From assembly GCA_905215575.1 (NCBI GenBank), contig CAJMQV010000003.1, positions 1 to 64,000 on the forward strand: a stretch of 64,000 nt of DNA, in the 5' to 3' direction. The DNA is from an uncultured bacterium (GTDB lineage: Bacteria; Bacteroidota; Bacteroidia; Bacteroidales; Bacteroidaceae). How positions within the stretch are numbered: position 1 is the stretch's first letter; the number at the start of each line of letters is the position of its first letter. Shown here one piece after another: positions 49,129-59,400 of this stretch. The notes beneath the pieces were generated by a model, which worked only from the letters and a program-made list of their open reading frames with translations, searched no databases and was not told where the DNA came from. The position numbers and the translations under genes were made by a program.

Positions 49129-50495
49129 TATTCTTGTGCTTTTTGTTTAAACTCAATGTTGTTGTAACTTTCCAATACACCGATAGGGGAACTTTCCAGT
49201 GAGGCTTCCTTAAAGGCATAGAAAACAAAGCCCTCTAATGAAGTACCGGAAGAACGTCCGTTATCCTTGAATGTGAGAATTCGTGGAGACAACTGTTTGG
49301 CTTCACTGACAATTCCGGCTGTTTCGGTCATGAACATGGTTCCCTGATCCGGGTTCCATGGGCAGAGATACAGGTAAGCGTTTACTTTTTCACCGCTTTC
49401 ATAAGTCAGCTGTACTGCGGTAAGGAACTGTGTACGGAACTCCAGCATACCGGTAATTTTGTTGTAAAGTGCTTTGGTTTCCACTTTCATGCTTCCGCAA
49501 GGGATTTTTACAGACAGGGTGTCGCTTTCGTTCAGACGGGTGAACTCAATGCTTACCGTGGTGTCTTGGCGTTCAAACATATAACTGTAGCTGGCTTCCC
49601 ATTCATTGTCTGTGTAGAATTCGATCGGAACCCAATAATCAGGACGTTCGTACTGCAAGACAACAGAAGCATCCTCTGTGGCTATGAATTTCTTATTGCT
49701 TTCATCCCAAGTGAATTCACTTACGTTGGTATTGTTTACTGTAAGCGGTTCAAACAGACGGATACCTTTGTCTGTATAGGCGAAAGAAGTTTTTTGGGTG
49801 CTTTCCTTGCCATTGCCATCGGTTTGACTGATGAGCAGCACATTTGACTGAGAGTAGATGTTCTTGTTGAAAGCATAACCGTTCTGATAACCTACGAGTG
49901 TAGCATACTCGGCACTCTCTTCGCGAACTTTCTTGCAGCCGTTCAGGTAAGTATCCCAATTTACATCCTCAGCCATTCGTTTCATGGTCAGGATTGTATT
50001 GTGCTTCTTTCCTTTCAAGGTAATGGCTTCTGGAGTAGCATTGGTAATGACAAACTCGAAATCTCCTTCCAGACCGTCGGCGTCGAACACACCTTTCGGC
50101 TCTGACCAATAATGAATCAGCGCATTATAGGTGCTGAATGATAGGGTAGGACCCTGGTCCTTTAGCAAAGAAAATTTTGAAGTGACACGTTCGCCCACCT
50201 CTATGGCTTTAGCTTCTCCATAGCCTCTGACGCGTGTATCTGAGGCGATAGTAACATCTTCTCCTTCGAATTTCATAAGAAGAACCACACCACCGATGTC
50301 GTGCATCTCACCGCCGGCATAATATTCCAATAACCATCCGTTGGGAGCTTCAGTCAGAATCTTCCGATATTCCTTCAGACTGGTTTCAACGCGTTGTCCG
50401 GGATCCTCGCTGAAAATCTCTTCTTCGCTGAAGAAGCAGGATTGCATCAGCAGGGTAATCATGAATAAACAACTGATTAAACTATATTTTCTCAT
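49128..50495 (-). CDS. DUF4302 surface lipoprotein
   Basis: The 455-aa protein has a lipobox ending LLMQSC20. It shows the DUF4302 start: ETSLKEYRKILTEAPNGWLL then EYYAGGEMHDIGGVVLLMKF, and the mid portion ITLKGKKHNTILTMKRM. Proteins of this family sit downstream of SusCD pairs and Mx1 peptidases in many Bacteroidetes; the molecular role is unknown. It lies 9 bp after the Mx1 gene and is directly followed by the BACON lipoprotein gene. Confidence 0.85.
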   Translation of the reverse strand: MRKYSLISCLFMITLLMQSCFFSEEEIFSEDPGQRVETSLKEYRKILTEAPNGWLLEYYAGGEMHDIGGVVLLMKFEGEDVTIASDTRVRGYGEAKAIEVGERVTSKFSLLKDQGPTLSFSTYNALIHYWSEPKGVFDADGLEGDFEFVITNATPEAITLKGKKHNTILTMKRMAEDVNWDTYLNGCKKVREESAEYATLVGYQNGYAFNKNIYSQSNVLLISQTDGNGKESTQKTSFAYTDKGIRLFEPLTVNNTNVSEFTWDESNKKFIATEDASVVLQYERPDYWVPIEFYTDNEWEASYSYMFERQDTTVSIEFTRLNESDTLSVKIPCGSMKVETKALYNKITGMLEFRTQFLTAVQLTYESGEKVNAYLYLCPWNPDQGTMFMTETAGIVSEAKQLSPRILTFKDNGRSSGTSLEGFVFYAFKEASLESSPIGVLESYNNIEFKQKAQE

Positions 50496-50504
50496 AACTG
50501 TTCC

Positions 50505-51389
50505 TTAATTAATGTTTTCTAGATCCAGATTGTGAATTTCGCTGCAACGACGCTGCACAACACTGCGAAGCTCGTCCATGTCAATGTTCCAGGATTCCTG
50601 CATATATGTTTTGACCAACTCCAGTTTTCGGGTGACTAACTGGGCACCTTCTTCACCGCAATCCTTCAGCATGGCATCCCATGAGGCCTGGTCTTGAGTG
50701 ATGTAGGTTGACAAGGTCTCTGCAAAGTCCTCATCAGGCTGTTCCATGGCATATGGAGTTACGAAACCTCTCTTGTGCGCTGTAGAATCGGCTGTTTCTT
50801 CCCATTGTGAACCGATGTAGCCACTTTCGGTGATTGTCTTGAAGTCCGTGCTGTAAGGTTTTGTCTGATGCAGGATATGTGAGAACTCATGATGCATGAC
50901 GTGGAAGTAACTGGTATTCAACTGCTCCGGATGCTGGATATAATTGTCTATATAGTTTACATTATAGAGCATAACCTTCATACCACCTTCTGCGGTACCC
51001 AGCATCTCGGTTTGGGTGTCGGCATTATAGGCCGATGAACCGATGAGCATGATCTGTTTGGGCACATAAGTACGCATGAAGTCGATTCCGGCAACTTCGT
51101 CATAGGCTTCCAGCCAGACATATTTTACGATTTTTGAAAGTTTGATGGCATTCTCTGTCTTTACCGGAGCCAGATCGTAGGCCAGATTACTTTCGATGTC
51201 TTCCCATTTGTATTTTACATCAATGTTATATGGAGCTACATAATTATTCAGCAGCCACTGGTCAAAAGCATTGCGTTCGGGTGCTGTTGTATCGAAGTTG
51301 CTTCCAGGAGTGACTTCGTCCCGGTCGCATGAAGTGGCACCGAAGCAGCAGGCTGCCAAAAACAGATAACCTATATATTTTCTAATCAT
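50505..51389 (-). CDS. Putative zinc-binding metallopeptidase lipoprotein (Mx1, PF15890-like)
   Basis: The 294-aa lipoprotein (lipobox GATSC21) has a gluzincin-like motif MHHEFSHILHQ and a downstream acidic ligand region DEDFAETLSTYITQ. It matches the SusCD-associated Mx1 peptidases of Bacteroidetes. It likely acts on protein or peptide substrates at the cell surface before import by the neighbouring SusC. It lies 41 bp after susD in the operon. Confidence 0.85.
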   Translation of the reverse strand: MIRKYIGYLFLAACCFGATSCDRDEVTPGSNFDTTAPERNAFDQWLLNNYVAPYNIDVKYKWEDIESNLAYDLAPVKTENAIKLSKIVKYVWLEAYDEVAGIDFMRTYVPKQIMLIGSSAYNADTQTEMLGTAEGGMKVMLYNVNYIDNYIQHPEQLNTSYFHVMHHEFSHILHQTKPYSTDFKTITESGYIGSQWEETADSTAHKRGFVTPYAMEQPDEDFAETLSTYITQDQASWDAMLKDCGEEGAQLVTRKLELVKTYMQESWNIDMDELRSVVQRRCSEIHNLDLENIN

Positions 51390-51430
51390 TTGGTTTACTT
51401 GTTAATTTGTGATCTGTTATCTATGATATA

Positions 51431-52987
51431 TTATGATCTCGGATTTGCTTCCAGACCGGCTAATATGACATCTGCCGGAAGCTGGATGGCACGACGTGGA
51501 TCGTCCGCTTTCAACTCATCGGTTACGGTGATTTCCTTGTCTTCGATAATTCTGCGATAGATGGTAATACCATAACGCTTGATGTCGCCCCAACGCAGAC
51601 CTTCGTGCAAGGTTGTAATACGACGGGCATGCAGGATGAATTGAATCAGGTTTTCTTGTGTACCGGCTTCCAATGCAAAATCCGGATGAAGTTCCTTCTT
51701 GACAGTCGGTTCAGTCGGTGTGTAATAAGCAATATTGCCGTAGAACTGATTGATGTTTTCTTCTGTCAGCTGTACCTTGGAAGTGGTATAGGCGTTCAGC
51801 CAGCACTGCATGTCGGCAATGGCCTTGGTGTACTGTTTGGTCAGTGCATAGGCTTCTGCGCGGACGAGTAAGGTTTCGTCGGTGTTGAAGGCTGAACTGA
51901 TGATATTATAATAACCGTTGCCCAAAACCGGATCGGTATACTCCATATAATAGAGCGGGAACTTTCTGAACACCACTTTAGGAATGCTGGTATAGTCTGC
52001 CGGCTGCTGTTTCAGAGTGCTGGTGCAATCTCCCCAAACTCCGGTTGAGCTGCAAGTTTCTGTTTCTGCAATCGTCGGGTTGTGGCAATAACGGTTTGAG
52101 GTTGTCAACGGACCGTTGTAAAGTCCCCAGAAAGAACGTGAGGTTATCAATAACAGGTTTGCCTGTTCTGTGGTGCTGATATAGGCGTTAGGCTGATGAT
52201 CTTCATTTAAAGATAACTTACCCAAGGCTTCCCAGTCACGCAGCACCAGACTGGCATTGTCGCCCAAAACTACGTTGGCACATTCAATGGCACGTTCGTA
52301 TTTTCCATAATACAAATAGAAACGTGCAGCAAAGGCAAAAGCAGCTTTTCGGTTGAAGTGATATTTGGGTACGCTGTAATTGTTGTCATTAATCAAAGCA
52401 AGACCTTCTTCGATATCTTTGGCAATCTTTTCGTAAGTCTGACCGATGGTGCCGCGCTCATAGCTTGGATTGACCGTAGTTTCCGGCTTGGTGCTGTAAG
52501 GAATACCCAATGCAGTATTCTGATTGCTGGCAGTCCAGGCATTGCAGAAAATGTAGCTCAGCATGAAGTGTCCGTAAGCACGACACAAAAGAGCTTCACC
52601 TTTCTGTGCTTTCAAATCTTCGGTGTCACCCAATTTCTCGATAGCTTCCAGAGCATGATTGCTGACGGCAACGGCTTTATAGCATGCTTCCCAATAAGCA
52701 CCCGGACTGTCGTTACCGGATTCTTTTGTATCTTTCCAATGATAAACCTCTTCTGAAAGACGGTCTAACTCCATATTTCTGGAACCGTTGTCATCTGTAT
52801 TGTCTGATGAAAATTCTGCCAGCATATTCCAATTGGCAGTGGGATAGGCATCCACAAGCACCTTACTGATCTTTTCAGGTGTATTCAATTCTGTACGGTT
52901 ATCAGGCATTGTATCCAGAAAGTCGTTGCATGATGAGCATGCAAACAGAATAGATGGAACAACGATTGCTTGCAATATTTTTTTCAT
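51431..52987 (-). CDS. SusD/RagB-family surface nutrient-binding lipoprotein
   Basis: The 518-aa lipoprotein has a lipobox ending FACSSC20 and the SusD-typical NDFLDTMPDNRTELNTPEKI opening. TPR-like helices (ALLCRAYGHFMLSYIFCNAW, RKAAFAFAARFYLYYGKYER) and a conserved late segment (RRITTLHEGLRWGDIKRYGI) complete the family. It binds ligand on top of the SusC channel. It lies 30 bp after susC. The ligand class is not readable; the Mx1 neighbour hints at peptides or glycoproteins. Confidence 0.93.
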   Translation of the reverse strand: MKKILQAIVVPSILFACSSCNDFLDTMPDNRTELNTPEKISKVLVDAYPTANWNMLAEFSSDNTDDNGSRNMELDRLSEEVYHWKDTKESGNDSPGAYWEACYKAVAVSNHALEAIEKLGDTEDLKAQKGEALLCRAYGHFMLSYIFCNAWTASNQNTALGIPYSTKPETTVNPSYERGTIGQTYEKIAKDIEEGLALINDNNYSVPKYHFNRKAAFAFAARFYLYYGKYERAIECANVVLGDNASLVLRDWEALGKLSLNEDHQPNAYISTTEQANLLLITSRSFWGLYNGPLTTSNRYCHNPTIAETETCSSTGVWGDCTSTLKQQPADYTSIPKVVFRKFPLYYMEYTDPVLGNGYYNIISSAFNTDETLLVRAEAYALTKQYTKAIADMQCWLNAYTTSKVQLTEENINQFYGNIAYYTPTEPTVKKELHPDFALEAGTQENLIQFILHARRITTLHEGLRWGDIKRYGITIYRRIIEDKEITVTDELKADDPRRAIQLPADVILAGLEANPRS

Positions 52988-53017
52988 TTTCTTTTTTTAT
53001 ACTTTGTAATACACTTG

Positions 53018-56000
53018 TTAAATTCCTAATCTAAGAGTAAAGGTAAACTGACGGGGTACTGGTGAAGCAACACCACCGGAGTTGATGAATTCCGGATCTT
53101 GTCCGTTCAGTTTCTTGTCTGCATAGAGAAGGCAAAGGTTGGTTGCCTGTAATTTTGCTGACAGGCTGGATATCTTCAGAGTAGAGCAGATCTTTTTCGG
53201 AAAATCATAGTTCAAAGAGATTTCCTTCAGACGGATGAATCCTCCGTCGGCTACTCTTTCTGTTGAATAGTTATAGGCATTGTATGCCGTTGCGAGCTGA
53301 GTATTGTTATAATACTGACGGTAGCTCAATATGGTTGGAATAGTAGTATACTTCTCATCGCCCGGTTTCATCCAGCGGTTCTGGAACTCGCGTGAAGTAG
53401 CGGTAAGGTCGGTATATTTAGCGCTGAATACAGGGTCCAGACGAACAACATTACCGCCAGAGTAGGTGATGTAGACATTCAGACGGAAGTTCTTGTAAGA
53501 GAAAGTATTTCCTAAACTACCGCTGAAAGTCGGGTCGGTCGGTCCTTCATACTTCAACCAAGAGAAGTCGTCGCTGTATTGGAAACTCAGATCTGTACTG
53601 GTTATCTCACCCTTTTCGTTATAGAATGTCGGGATACCGTTTTCGTCCAAGCCTGCAAATGGAATAGAGAACAATCCTCGGTGTGGGTAACCCACCATGG
53701 TGAATCCGGTACCGCTCACATAGTCCATTGTAGAAGCGATGGCATTCAGTTGGGTTACTTCATTCTTATAAACAGAATAGATGAAGTCTGTTGTCCATCT
53801 GAAGTTCTTGTTCTGAATGTTGGTTGAAGAGATGCTCAATTCAAAACCATGTGATTTCATGGCTGCAACATTGGCATATTTGGAAATTTCTCCTCCAACA
53901 CCCTGAGTTCTTGTTGTTCCGATCAAATCATGGTTGTCGCGAGTATAGAAATCCATGCTGGTGTTGATTCTATTGTCGAACAGACCGATTTCCACACCGA
54001 CATTGAACTCAGTTTTCTTTTCATAAGTCAGATCGTCGTTTGCCAGCATAACCAGTTCCAAACCGCTTTCCTGAGTTCCGGTCATTGGGCGGAATGGGTT
54101 GTAGCTTGAGAATATTGCTGTAGAGTTGGTCAAATTCGGACCACGGTCTCCGGTCAGTGAGTATGACAGCTTCAGAGAAGCGGTAGATACAACATCTTTT
54201 ATTGGAGCGAAGAATTTTTCCTGATCCAGATTCCATCTACCGGAGATGTTCCATGTAGGCAACCAGCGTGCTGAACGTGAACGTCCCAGTTGGTTTGTAC
54301 CCTCGTAACGTACAGTACCGTTTACAGAATATCTCTGCTGGTAGGCGTAGTTGGCATTGAGGAAGAAGGCGGCACTTCTGGAATGAGTGTGTGACAGACC
54401 GTAATAGCTGGTTCCCTGCTCAATAGCCTGCTTGAAATACTGATAGATATAGAATGGAGTTTCTCCCATTTCATATTGCATACCGATACCATTGAAGGTA
54501 GAATAGTCGTAGTCGGTAGCATTGGTTTCCATACCTCCGTATACATTAGTCAAGTGGTCGTCTTTCCACAGACGGTTCCAAGAGAATGAAGTACGGAAAT
54601 CAAATCCTTTGGTCTTATAGTCTGTGCGGCGATAGATACCTCCTTCCGGCAGTACACTGATAGGAAGGTCGTAAGGATGATCCGGATCCGGGTACAGTTT
54701 GTCATTGGCATCGATGATGATGGAGTTGTCCATAGCACGGTAGGCGTTAGCCTGATTGGATTCATCCTTGATGAAATGCTCGTTGTCTATCGTATTATAT
54801 TTCAAAGCACCCAAAACACTTAATTCCAATTCTTTCACGGGGGCCCATTTCAATTCTGTCTGGAATTTCAAGTCGACCGTATTCAGTTCGATATAGTTAT
54901 TATCCAGTTCCTTGAAGATGTTGAAGTCTGCATAGTTGCGACGATAAGTCTCCTTTGGATCAAGTGTGCGTGAAGAGTTCAGTGCATAAGAATAGGGGTT
55001 AATGTCAAAATCACGGCTGATTTCTCCATCTACCAGATTCACAGCCTGACTGGAAGTTCCCGGGGCCTCCTGTTTTCTGTATGCTGCGTTGCTGAGCAGG
55101 TTCAAAGTTACTTTTTTACCTAGCTTATAAGATGTGTTTAAGTTAGCGGTATAGCGCTGCACTCCACTTTTCAGATACCATCCCGGATCGTTCATCAAAC
55201 TCAGTGAAGCATAATAGGTAGCTTTGTCACTACCAGATGACACACTGATAGAGTGGTTTTGCATGACTGAATTGCTGAATAACTCATCAAACCAGTCTGT
55301 ATTTCTTTGTTCTGCCTGTTGCAGATAAGCGTTGCGTGCTTCGACTGTATTTGCCAGGGCAAACTGTCCGGTTGTCGGATCATAAGTATTAATCAGCTGC
55401 CACATTTTTCCATAAACTCCGCTGTTAGGAGCGTTGTACAGACCGTTTGTGTTGTCACCAGAAAAGTTCAGCCAACCTTTTGCGGCCATTTCCCGATATA
55501 CATCCATCTGATCTTTGGAGTTCATGATATTATAATTATTGTAGCTGGGCTTCATGCGTGTGGTAAATTCTCCCGTATAATTGATACGGCTTACACCGGC
55601 TTTACCTTTTTTGGTTGTAATGACGATGACGCCGGCCATAGCTCGAGCTCCATAAATAGAGGTTGCAGAACCGTCCTTCAGAATCTGGAAACTTTCAATG
55701 TCATCAGCATTCAGTCCGGCAATGGCAGAACTTAACAAAGTTTCCACGTCACCTGTTGCCAACTCGTCGGCACCAATGTTGATCACATCTTCTTGAATCA
55801 CACCATCTACGACCCACAAAGGTCTGCTGCTTCCGTAAATAGATGTCGCACCACGAACTCTGATTTTAGGAGCAGATCCGAAGGTTCCTGATACGTTCTG
55901 TACAGATACACCGGCTGCTCTTCCTTCCAATGAGCGGCTGATATCTGCCATTCCGTCTATTTTCATTTTCTCGGCATCAATCTTTACCGTTGCACCGGAG

Positions 56001-56350
56001 AAAAGACGTTTGTCCATTTTCTGCATACCGGTGACTACGACTTCGTTCAGATTCTTTTTCTCAGATCGAAGCACGACTTTTATATTTTCCTGAATAGGAA
56101 CTGTCTGGGTATTGAAACCCATGTAGAAAATCTCTAAATACTTAGATTCGTTTGGAATGTTTTTGAGAGTAAAACGTCCGTTAAGATCCGTAACAACACC
56201 CAATGAGGTGCCTTTGACTTTAATTGTGGCTCCCATAAGCGGCTCGTTGAAGTCACCGTCGATAACGACACCAGATGCCTTCTTCTGTGCCCAAGAGCTA
56301 TGGCTAAAAGCCAAAAGGGCAAAAAGAAATAGTAAAACTTTGTGTTTCAT
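53018..56350 (-). CDS. SusC/RagA TonB-linked outer-membrane transporter
   Basis: The 1110-aa protein begins with a signal peptide (MKHKVLLFLFALLAFSHSSWA) and a carboxypeptidase-regulatory-like domain (ASGVVIDGDFNEPLMGATIK). The TonB-like linker NLNEVVVTGMQKMDKRLFSG follows. The plug shows the SusC signature ADDIESFQILKDGSATSIYG, ARAMAGVIVITTKKG. A 22-strand barrel ends RQFTFTLRLGI. The open frame extends 51 bp further upstream, but the ATG at 56350 gives a proper signal peptide. It imports ligand captured by SusD using TonB energy. A strong hairpin lies between it and the upstream gene. Confidence 0.95.
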   Translation of the reverse strand: MKHKVLLFLFALLAFSHSSWAQKKASGVVIDGDFNEPLMGATIKVKGTSLGVVTDLNGRFTLKNIPNESKYLEIFYMGFNTQTVPIQENIKVVLRSEKKNLNEVVVTGMQKMDKRLFSGATVKIDAEKMKIDGMADISRSLEGRAAGVSVQNVSGTFGSAPKIRVRGATSIYGSSRPLWVVDGVIQEDVINIGADELATGDVETLLSSAIAGLNADDIESFQILKDGSATSIYGARAMAGVIVITTKKGKAGVSRINYTGEFTTRMKPSYNNYNIMNSKDQMDVYREMAAKGWLNFSGDNTNGLYNAPNSGVYGKMWQLINTYDPTTGQFALANTVEARNAYLQQAEQRNTDWFDELFSNSVMQNHSISVSSGSDKATYYASLSLMNDPGWYLKSGVQRYTANLNTSYKLGKKVTLNLLSNAAYRKQEAPGTSSQAVNLVDGEISRDFDINPYSYALNSSRTLDPKETYRRNYADFNIFKELDNNYIELNTVDLKFQTELKWAPVKELELSVLGALKYNTIDNEHFIKDESNQANAYRAMDNSIIIDANDKLYPDPDHPYDLPISVLPEGGIYRRTDYKTKGFDFRTSFSWNRLWKDDHLTNVYGGMETNATDYDYSTFNGIGMQYEMGETPFYIYQYFKQAIEQGTSYYGLSHTHSRSAAFFLNANYAYQQRYSVNGTVRYEGTNQLGRSRSARWLPTWNISGRWNLDQEKFFAPIKDVVSTASLKLSYSLTGDRGPNLTNSTAIFSSYNPFRPMTGTQESGLELVMLANDDLTYEKKTEFNVGVEIGLFDNRINTSMDFYTRDNHDLIGTTRTQGVGGEISKYANVAAMKSHGFELSISSTNIQNKNFRWTTDFIYSVYKNEVTQLNAIASTMDYVSGTGFTMVGYPHRGLFSIPFAGLDENGIPTFYNEKGEITSTDLSFQYSDDFSWLKYEGPTDPTFSGSLGNTFSYKNFRLNVYITYSGGNVVRLDPVFSAKYTDLTATSREFQNRWMKPGDEKYTTIPTILSYRQYYNNTQLATAYNAYNYSTERVADGGFIRLKEISLNYDFPKKICSTLKISSLSAKLQATNLCLLYADKKLNGQDPEFINSGGVASPVPRQFTFTLRLGI

Positions 56351-56378
56351 AAGTTTTTTGATAGTAGGTATTATAAAG

Positions 56379-56401
56379 GTGAGGGAGATCAACTCCCTCA
56401 C
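56379..56401 (-). other. Intercistronic hairpin upstream of susC
   Basis: Perfect 9-bp arms GTGAGGGAG/CTCCCTCAC with a 5-nt loop, between the 1270-aa protein gene and susC. No T-tract follows on the transcribed strand. It may protect or separate the susC mRNA, or partly terminate transcription. Confidence 0.55.
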
Positions 56402-56429
56402 ACTTTATCATATTAATAAGAATAGATTT

Positions 56430-59400
56430 TTATTTCACGAGTACTTTTTGTACCGTTGTTTGGTTTCCTTGTGTCAATTTCACTAAAACAATACCTTTAT
56501 ATCCTGGTACAGTCAGCTTGGTGTTTTCTGAGCAGACTGCACTATTCAACAATGCACCATTCATACCAATCAGTTCAACTTTAGCTTCTGATGCACCGGC
56601 GATGCTGATTTCATGTCCTTGACAAGAAATCTGGATCTTTTGAGAATCCTGTGCGTCATTAATACCAGAGGTGATGTCCAGATGAGCCTGAGCTGCATTG
56701 ATATATTTTCCACTGTTGCCGTCAATCATCATGACTACCACTTTACAAGAGTTTGCATCATTATATTTAATAGCACTGTTGGTAGTGGTGATTGTAGCTT
56801 CGTAAGTGTTTCCAGCTTCTACATCAGCAGGGATATATCCACCGGTACCGTTGAATGATGTACCGATACATCCTAATGCTACATGGTCGAAATAATATGG
56901 AACGACCTCGGCTTTACCATAAATACCGCCCTTACCCCATTCTCCTAAGGCTGGAGAAGTTTCGTTGGCTTTATAGTTTGACTGGTATCCTACCAGATTG
57001 TCTTCCATAATAACGGCAAAGAGGTAGATGTTGGTTTCCTTTTCATTCAAGGCAAATTTTACTTTGCATGGAATATCCAAACGCTGAGTGTTGGCATCGT
57101 ATGTAGCGGTAATGTTGATATCCGCATTGGTTTCTACATTGAATTCCTGGGCTACAACGTCAGACCAAAGAGGATCAGAGCCTTCCGGAGCGTTGAATAC
57201 ATAGTCTGTACCCGAAGTGGTAGTAATTGATGCCATTGGATAGTAAACACCTTTTCGGTTGATGTTTGCGCTTGGAGCACCGGCGCTACTGCCAAACAAG
57301 AATGTTTCGTAAGCACCCAGTCCGTTAGCATATGGATCACCGGAGTAGGTGTGGATAGCGATCGGAAGAACCAAATCTCCATATTGTTTTTCCAGACGTT
57401 CCAAAGTCAAGTGTCCTAACGGGCAGTTACCGCAACCCATTCCGGTGTACTCTTCGATGACAACTCTCTTTTCTGGTTTGAAAGCCAGGTTACTGATTTC
57501 TGATTTGAATTCAGTTTTTTCTTCACCGGCAGTTACGCTGATCTGGTAGCTGTTCTTATATCCGATTTTCAAAGGCAGTGGTTTAGTAAACTCAAAGTTA
57601 TAAACATCACCTGCTTCCAGATTCAGATCTGTTTTTTCTATGGTTTCGATGACATTGTTGTCTGCATCTTTCAAAGATAAGGTCATGTTTTGTACCGGAT
57701 CGCCGGATTTTATCAAAACACGTCCTTTAATCTGGATATTTTCGGCTTTGATAACCTGTTCTTCGTTATCGATGGCAACCAGAAGATTCATATTGTGAAC
57801 CACTTTCATGTCATCAACCATAATTACGCTTTGAGCCTTATTGTTGTTCCAGAAAGCAATATAAACATTCTTTCCTGCAAATTCGTCCAGTTTCACAGTA
57901 CGGAAAGTCCAGTCGTCTTTCAGTTTGTCTTCACTTGCTCCCGGAGTTTCGCGTTCGCAATATACAACTTTACCCTTAGTCTTGAATTCTTCAACGATTT
58001 CCGGTGTCAAGGCATTGATCAGTTCGTCTTTCTCCAGAATTACAACTCTCAGCGTGTCTTCTTTTGCGGCTTTATAGCTTTGAGCATTGAATGTCAGTAC
58101 ACATTTGTTATCCGGGATAAACAATTGAGAAGTAGACATCCAGTCATCGGCTCTTCCATTTACATCGCTATAGCTTGAGTTTGAACCGGCACTGAGATTA
58201 TTTGCGTCATCCTCATCCCAGATTGGCATCCATGGAGTTTTCTCCTGTTCAAATCCCAAATCTTGCATTTCAGAAGAAGGGGTCAATTTATCATTGTCGA
58301 GCAGCAGCATATCGCCGACACCGGCATCAAAGTTATTTTGATAGATCAAAGTATCATTCACTTCGATAGTACGTTCATAAGAACCAATATAGGTAACAGT
58401 ATCTGCTACATTACCGTTTCCGCCAGCAATATCTGTTACGGAACCTGCTTTCAAGACAACTTTATAGTTGCTACCTTTATATAAATATTGTCCCTGAGTT
58501 GGGTATACGGCAACCTTATTTTCGGATACACCGACAGCCATACTGCAAATAGCTTCTTCTCGGCCTTCGATATAGAGTGCTGCAGAGGCGGTATCTGTAG
58601 TTGCAACCGGACAGTCGAATGTAAAGACAATCGGGTTTGAACTGTAATTTATTTGTGATACCTTAGAATTTCTATTTGGAGAAACGCCAGTAATGGCAAC
58701 CGGTACGTTTTCTCTTCCTAAATAAGAAACCTTAATAGCGTCATTGGTCTTGCTCTTGTCATCTTTCAAAGCAATACATCCGGCCGGAATATTCAATGTA
58801 TAAGTTTCTCCTGCATTCAGAAGACTGGAGCGGAATGTTACTTCCACTTCCTTGCTAGAACCGGTAACCAGCGCAAATTTCAGAATTTTAGGAGCGCTGC
58901 CTTTATCTCCCTTGAATGAGATGTCTGACAGACTTCCAAGAACCTGAATATCCTTGTCGAAACTGATACGAATGTTCTTGATCAGTGAGAAGGTTGATCC
59001 GTTTGCCGGAGTAATTGTGTAATTTTTCAGCAGATTTATCTTTTCGGTGCTGGTTTCCAATGCTTCAGGAACATCAACTACATAATTCTTATATAATAAC
59101 GGGTCTGCTTGTACAGCAATAGTCAGTCCGTCATCAGAAATGGCAATAGGAGTTCCTGTTGTATTGTATCCCGTGTTCTTGGTGTAATCCATTCCATAGT
59201 GCTGAGACAGGATTTCTGAAAAGTCATACCAATATCCACCTTGACGGATGCTCCATTCACGGATGGCGTTTCCTGCCGGAGAGGCTGCCAATACGGTTCC
59301 GTTATTGCTAATGGTATATCCGGCATAGTCACGGGTATAGGTTTCGTTATAAAGTTCAAATTTCTTGGTTGCTATTTCGTATTTGAAGGGAAGGCGGAAT